64,000 nucleotides of DNA from Usnea hakonensis (Eukaryota > Ascomycota > Lecanoromycetes > Lecanorales > Parmeliaceae): NCBI GenBank assembly GCA_013423325.1, contig BLJB01000099.1, positions 1 to 64,000 on the forward strand, read 5' to 3'. Made by a program: the position numbers and the translations under genes. Positions within the stretch are counted from its first letter, which is position 1; every line of letters starts with the position of its first letter. Shown here piece after piece: positions 1-9,117 of the stretch. A model generated the notes under the pieces. That model ran no database searches, had not been told where the DNA came from, and saw only the letters and a program-made list of their open reading frames with translations.

Positions 1-985
1 GGAAATTCCGAACCCCCTCAAAACCGGCCCCCAGCCCTTTCCCCCCCCCCCCCCCCCTTCCTCCAGCCGACGCCCGCTCGCTCTTGAGCCCTCTCAATCT
101 CATGCCGCACGCTTGCGCGAGGAATGCAATTTGATTCTGTTTTGCTGCCGGAAATCAGTTGGTTGCTATCGACTCTCCCTCCCAGCGGCTCTACAAAAAA
201 TGGGCTTTCTGAAGACGGTAAATGGCGTACATAGGTCCTCTACATACAAGCCAATCGCTATCATTCCATGGTGTTAGACCAGTACACTGCTTCGAGCTGG
301 GAGTCTTGGGTCGCATCTATGTCTCCTTTTCCACTATCCGTATCGGCCGTTTGAAATGAAGGCGCTCTTGAAATCGTGCGCCCAATCGGCCGCCCTCGTC
401 CGTATTTAGTTGGGTGTCTATCTGCACCATAGCCATATCGGGCTTCCATGCGTTCTTCCAAAAATCCCTCGGATTCAATTCCTGGCCGCGGAGTTGACAT
501 TTACTGGCTTTGCGCTCCTAGATCGTGGGGCTAGTATCGGAAGGAGCGTGAGATCTAGTCTACTTGTAAGATCAAAGTAGGTCATCTGCCGTCTTTCTTG
601 AGGCAGCCACTGGGCTTTGTGTTCAATGTTGCTTAAGCGGCAGTCATGCTAGTTGTAGGTGTTGCATTGTGGGCTGTGGGTGAGCTCGTGGGTGTGAGTA
701 CAAGTGTAGCGAGTAGTAGCCGGGGGGGACGATTAGGAGCTTTAGATATAGCCGGAATAATTAAAAGGGGGGATGTGGGAAAGGGGACAAGGTAGGTACC
801 TACCTTACGATTAGGCTATGTTGGGATAGAATGGGGTTGTTGGGATGTTGTGGCGAAATGCTAAAGGAGGGTGGAGACATCGGTGTTTGTGTTATTTTGT
901 GTTTGGGTGGGGAGGTGATGTACGTTTTTATATCTATATATATATGCTGTAAGAATTAAAATTTGCTGGTAGGAATGTGGTTCTC
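1..985. other. Intergenic, no supported gene
   Basis: Only short open frames with no recognisable domain are present. A run of about 17 C lies near 41-57 and the stretch 700-985 is G-rich to purine-rich. It lies downstream of the minus-strand mannosyltransferase gene and probably includes its 3' untranslated region. Confidence 0.5.
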
Positions 986-2454
986 CTAGGTCTCCCCTTC
1001 TCCAACCCTCCCCTTCAAATTCCCCTCCTTCTCCTCCGTATCTACATGCCAAACCACATAATTCGGCAACCCCACAACCTGATACCCAGCGCGGTTCGCC
1101 ATGGCCGCGAACCCTTCCGTGTCGGCCTGGTTCTCAAAAGCGTAGGAGGGGAAATTTATACCTGTATACGTCATCGACACGGTTAGAGGGATTCATGCAA
1201 GGGGAGGGGGAGCGGGTTGAGCTAGGTGACGCAACGGACCGGATCTGTGGACGGAAGCTTTGACGAGAATGCTGACGCCGCCGATGCCGTCGAGGCGGAC
1301 TTCTCGGTGCGGGTCTTTGTGTCGATCGCCCATCCAGTTTAGGGTGCGGCGGTGCATGTTGTATTCTTTGTAGCCTGGTGGGGGGAGTCAGCTTGAGGAG
1401 GAGGTGAGCATAGATGATGGAGAGATACCTTCGGCTAGAATGACGTCTTTGAGGAGATTGCGCCGTTTCCAGCGTCCCCAGAAGGATTCTTGCCAGGAGT
1501 TGTAGTCATCTGAGGGGATGATTAGCAGCTTGTCAATGGTTTTGGATAGAAGGTCTGAGAGCCTTACATCTGCCCTCGATATCCTTGCCATCTTGATCGT
1601 AACGGTGAAACCATATATCTGCGCGAAGATGAATGTTACTACTTGACCCTGACGCGCTGGTAGCAACCTACTTGGAACCAAAACGTCTTTGTCATGACCT
1701 ATAAAGTCCTCCAGAATACTGCTCGGATTCTCTACAATGTCAACATCCCTCCAGTAAACCCAATCGTGCACCGGCCTCAACGCCGTATAAAGGAGATAGT
1801 TCCTTGCACGACCAATAGCCTTACGCCGGGTTCCCTGGGCGCGGAAACTATGTCGCTCCTCGACGCTCTGGCCGGTGGAGTCTCCGAAATCTTTTTGGAT
1901 GACCATTGCGCTTCGAAATCGTCGAGGATTTGAGTCAAGCTGCATGCGAGCGAGCTCTGAGTTTAGCGTGGATAGGGTGTCGTCTGTGCAGTCGCCGACC
2001 AGGAATGCTAGATCGATGGCTTGGTGTGGGTACGTCAATTCTGAGAGTAGCAAAAAGTGTTGCCGTAAGTGGGACGCGGCGTCCCGCAGTGGTGTCAGTA
2101 TAAGTACTCGATCTTGCGTGGTCGCGCGTGTCATGTTGTCTAGATTCATGTACTCGATCGTGTCGGAAACTATTGTCAATGGCTCGTGCGGATTGTGTAA
2201 TTTTGGTATGAGTTCGGCGGATTTGTCGTCAGGCCCCAATTTCGAGACCCGTTGCGTAGAGTCATGGCAAACGAACCTTTATCATGTTAACCACATAGTA
2301 GACGCGGATCCTAGGAGAGGTTGCATATTCAATCTAATCACCTTTGCCTGTAATTGCTCCGTCGCGTCCAGATTTGAAGCGCTGAAAATATGAAAATCGC
2401 GACGAGGATTAGTTGAATCAATGACCTTGGGTAGTTTGACCGTCGACGCCTCAT
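986..2454 (-). CDS. anp1: Anp1-type alpha-1,6-mannosyltransferase subunit (GT62)
   Basis: Family members are Golgi type II membrane proteins of the mannan polymerase complex that extend the alpha-1,6-mannose backbone of N-glycan outer chains. Six exons join to a 386-aa protein: 2342-2454, 1672-2276, 1568-1618, 1429-1509, 1240-1374 and 986-1161. The short first exon gives an Arg-rich cytoplasmic end and a single membrane helix at about residues 12-29. The catalytic region follows, with RVLILTPLRDA, the metal-binding DVD at about 215-217, and DVLVPNIWFHRY joined across two introns to YDYNSWQES. The C-terminal part carries LAEGYKEYN, LDGIGGVSILVKA and INFPSYAFENQADTEGF. The YDYNSWQES, LAEGYKEYN and SYAFENQ block fits Anp1 better than Mnn9 or Van1. 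The 51-nt exon is needed to restore that block. The first intron (2277-2341) has a weak AAG acceptor, so the N-terminus is less certain than the rest. Confidence 0.9.
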
Positions 2455-3092
2455 ACCCACGGCGGACAATGGGTCATGTCTTGGAAGAGATGAAGGAGAA
2501 GGTCGAATATTTGGATTTTAGGAATCTGTCAATTTGCGCACTTTCCGAGGAGACGGATTTTTATATCCCGTGAATGGACACGCTACTTCAGAGCCTAGAT
2601 TTCAGGAGTAGTTGAGATATCCGTGAATATCTTAATGTTTATTGAATTATTGTCCTGAAGGCGAAAGGAAAACCACCTTACAACTCCAAAAGCTCGCATC
2701 GAGGAGACCACCAAGAACCTTTAGCGGCTCTAACCCTAACCTTAACCCTAAATGCATCCCTGTCCTCGCCCGTCCGAACGTCATTGGCCGATATCGCGTC
2801 TTGCTTGTTGCCTGGCTTATATTCAAATGCGGTCATTAACTCAATAGACTAGCGGGGTATGAGGGGCTCTTGACTAGTGTACGTGTATTTGGGATCCTCT
2901 ACGCTTTTTCTGGCAAAGATAGTAGGCTTGGGCATGAGCTCGGGGATAGACTTTGTTCACTGGAGATAAGGGACGTGGGTTTGCTTGGAAAAGAGAGAGA
3001 GAGGAGTCATGCTATGGAGCATTGCGTGAATTTTCTTCTCGGCTTGTACTACTCCCCTTCCTCATCCTGCCACTTTTGACTTCGGAGGCGTC
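2455..3092. other. Intergenic between two convergently spaced minus-strand genes
   Basis: No convincing gene is seen. It should hold the promoter of the mannosyltransferase gene and the 3' end of the eIF2D gene. A short telomere-like CCCTAA-type tract lies at 2730-2752 and is listed separately. Confidence 0.4.
2730..2752. repeat. Interstitial telomere-like repeat (CCCTAA-type)
   Basis: About three and a half units of the fungal telomere hexamer, one of them imperfect (CCTTAA), read on the plus strand. Such short interstitial tracts can serve as protein-binding sites or mark repaired breaks. Here nothing else indicates a chromosome end, because genes continue on both sides. Confidence 0.6.
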
Positions 3093-5209
3093 TCATTTCT
3101 TCTTCCCCTTCGTCTTATCCAAAACCTCAACCCAACGCCTATCCACCCCCCTCTTCTCCAACGCCTTCACCACCGCATCCTTCTGCGGCCCCTGAACCAT
3201 AATCTCCAGAACCGGGTTCTTCGGACTGCTGCCCATCAACTGGCCCACGCTCGTGGAGCTCGCGCACGCTTTCTGCAACTCGTCGGCTAGCTGTTGCGGA
3301 CTGATGTGGAAAATCTCGACGCCGGAGAGCTTGGTGACGGTCTTGTTGCCGGAACGCGTCTGGAGGGTGATGTGGATTTGGGGAGCGTGGCCGGCCTTGG
3401 CTTTGACCGTGGCTCTCGTTTCCTGGTTTCGAAGGATGAGCCAGAACGGAGAGCAGATTTGTAGGATGCGGTCGATGAGGGCGTCGCGGGGTACGCTGCC
3501 TTTGGCGATGACTTCGCGATCTAGAGAGGTGTTGCCGGCAAAGACTGCATTTGCTAAGATTGGGTTCAGGTTGACTAGGCGTTTGTTCTTCTCTGATATC
3601 AAGTTCTCGGATTCAAGGTAGTGTGCGATGATTGGGCGGAGTTCTGAGGAAAGATAGAGATTCTTGACGCTAGCACTTGAAGCTTCGAAAATCGGCGAGA
3701 GTGCATCTTTGGGCCTAAAGAGATTTATCTTTTGGAGCTTCTGCCCAATCGAGTCATCACTTGGAGTGTCACCCGCAACAATAGCTTTGCCTCCACCCCC
3801 TCCGCCAGACTCCGCACCTTGCGTTTCTTTCTTCGGTAATTTATAGGGCTTGAACTCAGTAAATGTTTCATCGTCAAAGTCAATATCAAGAACAACGCAT
3901 TCGCCTCCGTCGCGGTCTTTAGCCTTGAGAAGCTTCTGCTTGTCTAAAGCTTTGATGAACTTCTTCGCATTCTTCCAGCTTGTCTTCTTTATGTGAAGGG
4001 ATGCCGCCTGGGCAGGTGTGTGGATAGGTAGGTATGGTAGGACAAAGTTGGAAATCACTAGAGACTGATGGATTGGGAAGTTCAAGCCCTGATGCGGATC
4101 GCCTTTGTGAGAGTTTTGGTGATGGTGGACACCGTATATAAAGGCCTTCCAAAAAGCATCGTCGATTTCTAGAATTTGTCAGCAATTGCACTTTTCAAGA
4201 CTCATCAAAGTGGCATCCTGCCTTTAGTTGAGAGTTCCTTGTCCTCTTCTCTGTTTACCTCATTTGGTCTAGCTTCTTCACCCTCGACAAATTCGTTCCG
4301 TGATTCGATTACCGTGCGTTGCTCTGCATCTTCGTTTAGAGATACTCCTCCCTCCTCGGTATCATCATCGTCGTCGTCTATTGCAATTTGCTCCATGCCT
4401 GCCCTAAGACTAGCATTGGTGGTATCCACATCCCAACCTTCAATGTGTTCCGGGGCGGCTCTTCCCGGCTTGCCCGTTGAGCTCCATGCCCAAAGTTCAT
4501 CCCCATCCCAATGATCCCCTCGCACGGCATGTCCTTTACTACCTTGCACCTGCTGGAGAGAAGCAATATCAATTTCGCAAGTCCCAACGACCATAGGTAC
4601 ACTTGGCTTGTCGAGGCTGGCGATGGCGACAATGGAGTCCTTGGTTGCTTTGACTGGAAACGGTGGTCCACGAGCTAAGCCTGGCATCATAAGAGGCGCA
4701 CCACTGCATAGTTTTTTCAAGACGAATTCCGGCGTGTAGAGGAGAGGCACGAGTTGTGGATGTCGCCATAAAGTGTAAACTGATTACTACAGTCTTAGCC
4801 CTGGTTGAAAGTCGTCGATTCAGAGCTTACCGGTCGGTATTAGCCTCTCCTCAACCTTGAACCATAATACACGTTGCTCGTCTCCCGGATGCGTTCCAGC
4901 ATAAAGGGTCCCAGAGACCTGATTTAAATCCGGTCCTGCCGTCGTGGTGAACCTTGCTGAGAGTGCATTCTCTGGCATCAGAGAATTGCGTAGACCCCCC
5001 AGGCTCAGGGCGGAGGAGGCCTCATTATTCTGGTCTCCTTGCTCTTCAGAGATACTGGGCACCTCGATGTCGAAATCTTTGATTATCTGGTCTGCTATTT
5101 TGCGTCTGTCCGAGGAGCGAAGAGGGGCGAGGGGCTTGATCTGTTTGAAATGTAAGCGAGCAGCTACAAAGATAATGGTATAGCGTACATTAGGTTTCTT
5201 TTTGAACAT
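3093..5209 (-). CDS. TMA64: Eukaryotic translation initiation factor 2D (ligatin/Tma64 family)
   Basis: eIF2D binds the 40S subunit and acts in tRNA delivery, ribosome recycling and re-initiation. Four exons encode about 654 aa: 5189-5209, 4831-5140, 4222-4779 and 3093-4168. The seven-residue first exon MFKKKPN is followed by the MCT-1-like N-terminal domain (IKPLAPLRSSDRRKIADQII). Next comes a PUA domain, completed by splicing to PTVYTLWRHPQLVPLLYTPE. A Ser/Asp/Glu-rich linker, a winged-helix/SWIB-like middle and a C-terminal SUI1 domain (GNKTVTKLSGVEIFHI onward) follow. The intron 4169-4221 starts with GC, not GT. It has a good branch site (TGCTGAC) and a TAG acceptor, and only this join keeps the frame through STK-EIDDAFWKAF. 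Length and domain order match filamentous-fungal homologues. Confidence 0.93.
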
Positions 5210-5611
5210 GGTGAGAGAATCGATTTTCGTCTTCAGCGAATACTCGAGTGGTGCGACATAGCAATTCGCAAGCCTACACCACTAGGTTGCGCTTGTTGTA
5301 TCTTACGTCATGCCGAGCATTATCCGACGCCGGGTAACTGACGTGAAAGCAGCACTCGATTTATTCCATCCGAGCCAAGCATTTGAATTTATCTGGCGAC
5401 ATTATACTTGATCAACATTCGACTTTACTTTGCCGTCTTTACACTGCTCGTTGTGAACGGCAAAGACAAAAAGTGCAACGTGTGCGAATGCTTCTAGGGC
5501 TAGATAAACCCTATGATAGCTACCTGCTAACAGACTTTACTCGTAAAGAACAATTCAATATGAAAAAATGAAGCCACCACCTATCTTGGGCAGACCTCCC
5601 TTGTAAAAATT
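5210..5611. other. Intergenic, no supported gene
   Basis: Contains the upstream region of the eIF2D gene and the 3' flank of the secreted cysteine-rich protein gene. A 62-codon plus-strand frame at 5383-5571 has no recognisable features and is probably chance. Confidence 0.4.
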
Positions 5612-6519
5612 TCAAGCTATCCCATTATCTGGTTCCAAGCATGAGCAAATGCCATTCTCACCGCTACGGGCGGTAAGCCCACCATCGCACGCCACATGGT
5701 GACAGTTCTCTTGCGGGCTCCGCTTTACATCACTTATGCACTCGGTAAGAAATGGGCATGACTCGCAAACGGGTTCCGCGCAGCCTGGGCTGGAGCCGAT
5801 TGGTTCAGGGATTACAACACGCTTTTCTTTTTCTGCCGCTGGCGGCGGTGCGCCTGGACAGCCACACGTATCTGGCCGGTCGAGACACTCAATGCTGATA
5901 CACTCCCCCGCACGAGGTCCGCTTATGAAACATACCTCGCCAATGGGAATAGGGCCATGAAAGTTTGTACAAGTCGGAGCTGGAGGTGTCACCGTTGATG
6001 TAGAAGTGGACGATTGGGTCACAGGGCCGGTAGTAGTTGGGTTGCATCCTCCTTCAAGCGTACAAATTAGTGGAGCAGCCACGCCGCGTTTTTCTTTTGT
6101 TGCCACGGGCGGCGGTGCGCCTGGACAGCCACACGTATCTGGTTGGTCGAGACACTCAATGCTGATACACTCCCCTGTACGAGGTCCGCTTGTGAAACAT
6201 ATTGTGCCAATGGGAACAGGGCCATGGAAGTTTGTACAAGTCGGAGCTGGAACCGACGCGGACGAGGTGGATGTTGAAGTTGAGTCGACGGTTATTGCTC
6301 TTGGAGGGAGGGGAGTGCCAGACATTCCGCCGTGCGGGTAAACCGAGCAAGGACTTGGTGCTTGCAGTGCGCAGTCGGGAGAAGGAAGGGGAGTTGCGAG
6401 GCCATCTAGGGTTGTCAGTCGTGATGCTTCAAGTTAAAAATATCTTTGTAGAGCTTGAAACGAGACTTACTGTGGACAGCAAGACCAACTATGAGGATGG
6501 TGGTGAAGGAGGAGATCAT
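5612..6519 (-). CDS. Secreted cysteine-rich protein with duplicated six-Cys module
   Basis: Not assigned to a named family. Two exons (6471-6519 and 5612-6405, intron 6406-6470) give 280 aa. The first exon encodes a hydrophobic signal peptide, MISSFTTILIVGLAV, which the longest single frame misses. After a Pro/Ser-rich stretch come two nearly identical modules at about residues 70-120 and 150-205. Each reads roughly CTNFHGP-P-G--CF-SGPR-GECISIECLD-PDTCGCPGAPPP, with six cysteines, and they are separated by a Thr/Ser/Pro linker. A third, divergent Cys-rich segment ends the protein (CESCPFLTEC onward). Each duplicated module is followed by EKR plus valine, and such basic sites could be processed by Kex2. 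The architecture suggests an extracellular wall or effector-like protein. Function is unknown. Confidence 0.8.
5841..5984. repeat. Intragenic direct repeat, copy 1
   Basis: A 144-nt segment inside the cysteine-rich secreted protein gene, repeated 267 nt away at 6108-6251 with about 90% or more nucleotide identity by eye. It encodes the six-Cys module. The high identity at silent positions points to recent duplication or gene conversion. Confidence 0.85.
6108..6251. repeat. Intragenic direct repeat, copy 2
   Basis: Partner of the segment at 5841-5984, in the same orientation and reading frame. Flanking linker sequences (Lys-Arg and Thr/Ser-rich) are more diverged than the core. Confidence 0.85.
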
Positions 6520-7528
6520 GTTGAATCAAATGTTGGAAAGAGGATCAATTGAATCTTTGTGGCTCTGAAGATCTCGAAGGCGTTACTGCTCATCAATATT
6601 TCGTGTATTGATGTCGCTTTTATACATTTCTCGGATCTGTCTCCGAAGATGACTGTACTCGTACATCAAAAGCGAGATGTCTTTCTCGGATTTGATGATG
6701 ATGGTACGCTGACCGGCCAAACTCCAAATAAATCACGGCCCTGCGCGGGTGCGGTCATCATTGCGTAAGAAACCAAAAATCCCGTGATTGGATTTTCGAC
6801 GAGGCTGATATTCGATTCGTTCTGCCAGATATGTAATCTCGACTCTTTGTGCGCTTCATCGGAGGGTGAGACTCTTTTGGGAAACATCGTCCACCGCATG
6901 ACCATCACATAGACCAAACTCATACAGAACCTTTGCTGACATGATCATTAAGGACCATGTGCGCAAAGATGACATCCTGCGTGTCTTCGGCTCAAGCTGA
7001 AGGTATTCAAGTCAAAGCCGAGGGATGGGAAAGAATTACCGAATCAGGCAGGCTTTTCCGATGGCTAGGTGTTTTCTCATCTGTACGAGGTTTTACTGAC
7101 AGAATCACGATACTGAGATTGAGATGAAAGGCGGTGCTGAAGTCCAGAATCTTACCACGCTTTTGTCCAAGGCCTCGTGACTGAGCCACGGCCGTGGTCA
7201 GCCGGAGTACCCGTTGCTTTTGCGATGCGGCCAAGACATAGCCGCATGAGGAACCCCTCCCTTCAAAGAGCGGGAAATGTTTGGCTGGATTAAAGCCACG
7301 TACAATGGGAAGGGCGATCAATTGTGTGGGGGATCTTCCTATTCTGTATCTCCGGCTAAGGTCGACAACGAAAGGGTTCATTGCTGCACTATTCAGTCAG
7401 ATACTACGGGAAAGAACAGAGATGCTAATGACCTATCCCATCTAATTTTCCAATACTCTTAAGGGTTAACCAGAAGATGTTAGCTATTCGTCTTAGACGA
7501 TCAAAAAAGCAGAGACTGTATGAGCCTA
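6520..7528. other. Intergenic, no supported gene
   Basis: Probable promoter of the minus-strand secreted protein at its left edge. A minus-strand 124-codon frame at 7007-7381 has no signal peptide, domain or supporting splice pattern, so I do not call it. Confidence 0.4.
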
Positions 7529-7626
7529 GATCAAGCTTTCCAAATTGAACCGAAATCCCACCTTATAACTCAAGTCTAAGAATCCAAGACTGAAAGAAAC
7601 AAAGCCGCATCTCACACACCACTGGT
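7529..7626. repeat. Inverted repeat, left arm
   Basis: About 100 nt whose reverse complement recurs at 8912-9017 with few mismatches and one 4-5 nt indel. Together the arms enclose the complete secreted-protein gene at 7961-8659. A partial extra copy lies at 8832-8886. Confidence 0.8.
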
Positions 7627-7960
7627 AGAGACCTATTGTCCATAAAACAACACACTGACCTTACGAATAGAGCCTCGGTCAATAACATACCTAGCATACA
7701 GGAGCCCTAAATTAGTGATTACAAAAAAAAATTGAAATCGCTGGTCCTGGAAAATGTTGGGGGCGAGAAATGTCCAACATCAAACCAACAAAAATTCATC
7801 AAGATGAAACAATTCTTCAATTTGTATGTCTACTTTATTTAAGATGACGCGCTCTCGTCCTTCTACATATGACACGAAAGAACCCGCCCAACCGAAAATC
7901 CCCAAACCATCCTCTCACCCTCCCCCTCCCTGTGCCATCACCCCCCCCAAACACCCAAAA

Positions 7961-8659
7961 ATGTCTCCCCTCCTCCCCCTCCTCCTCCTCCTCCCCAGCA
8001 CCCTCGCCAACGGCTGCCACCAAAGCAAAGACAACATCGGCTGCCCGACCGCCATCTCCACCGACACCTTCACAGCCGCCATTGCCGATTTCTGCAACAA
8101 CCATTTCGTCCGGCCGAACCAGCCTCCCCTGACGCAGTCCATCGCCGTGGGGAATAGTTGGCCGGGGCTGGTGTACAGCTTGCCGATGTATGAGGATAAG
8201 TGGGGGAGTGAGGTGGAGTTTTGGGGTGAGTTGTATTTTTTTCTTTGCGCTGCGTGTGATTTGGGCCGAGAAAAGGAAAAAAGAAAAAAATAAAAATAAA
8301 AATAATGGCACATGTTGTCTGTGTATGCTTGCATGTGGAAAAACCATTTCATTTCATTTCATTCCATGAAATATATCTTTGCTAACTCCACCCCCCCCCT
8401 CCCTCCCCCCCCAACAGCCAACTTCCGCATCGACAGAACCTCCACCGGCGATCCCTACATCCTCGACTACCCCTCCTGCATCACGCTTCTCGGCCAAGCC
8501 AGCACGGGGAACAACACCGACGATGATGGGTGCTCGTGGGGTGATGGGTGGTCGTTTGGCGGGTGGGGCAATACGGATTTCGGGACTGTGTTTGCTGAGG
8601 CGGTTTGTCCGTTGGGAGTTAGTTGTATGCCGTGGAATTTTAGGGCGTTGGGTTGCTGA
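7961..8659 (+). CDS. Small secreted protein, effector-like, unknown family
   Basis: Two exons (7961-8225 and 8418-8659) encode 168 aa. I chose the ATG at 7961 because it begins a clean signal peptide (MSPLLPLLLLLPSTLANG); an upstream in-frame ATG would bury it. The 192-nt intron begins GTGAGT and ends after a C-rich tract in CAACAG. It joins EFW to ANFRIDRTSTGDPYILDYPS. The mature chain has several cysteines and a Gly/Trp-rich C-terminal part (GCSWGDGWSFGGWGNTDFG) ending in cysteine. No domain is recognised. The whole gene lies between the arms of a ~100-bp inverted repeat, which is unusual and hints that the gene may have moved or been rearranged as a cassette. Confidence 0.75.
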
Positions 8660-8831
8660 GGGGGGGGGGGGGGCGAGGACGGAGAGATACTTGTAAGAGT
8701 GATTTCTTTGGAATGGATATTTTGGAATGTGGGGATTTCTGGATGAAAAGGGAAGTAGAGTGCTTGACTGTCCGGCAGTCGAAGTAGTTGGTGTTTCAAG
8801 TGACTTACAGCATCGACGGCTCTTCATGGAT

Positions 8832-8886
8832 CTCTAGCAGTGATGTGTGAAATACAGTTTTGTTTCTTTCAGTCTTGGATTTTCAG
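8832..8886. repeat. Partial direct copy of the right inverted-repeat arm
   Basis: About 50 nt resembling the outer part of the right arm (8912-8964), in the same orientation and about 80 nt away. It suggests a local duplication of the arm downstream of the secreted-protein gene. Confidence 0.65.
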
Positions 8887-8911
8887 CTGAGCAGTGTGAG
8901 GGAAATAGATA

Positions 8912-9017
8912 TCTACTGGTGATATGTGAGATGCGGCTTTGTTTCTTTTAGTCTTGGATTCTTAGACTTGAGTTATAAGGTGGGATGTCGGTTCAATTTT
9001 TATTGGAAGGCCTGATG
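8912..9017. repeat. Inverted repeat, right arm
   Basis: Reverse complement of the segment at 7529-7626. The core of about 75 nt is nearly perfect and the outer end matches more loosely. It lies close to the 3' end of the dynamin-like gene on the opposite strand. Confidence 0.8.
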
Positions 9018-9117
9018 CAGTTCGCTCTGATGCCATGCTTTCTGTCTGCTCATATGAAGATCTTATGCTGTGTCCTCATGCAGCCAGACTATTCCATCAA
9101 GATCGATTCCCTTGGAC

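Noticed and set aside
1875..2393. 172-codon plus-strand frame
   Set aside because: Antisense shadow of the Anp1-type mannosyltransferase exon, whose minus-strand motifs are unmistakable.
7835..8347. 170-codon minus-strand frame
   Set aside because: Overlaps the secreted-protein gene antisense and is a compositional shadow of its C-rich and poly-Pro codons.
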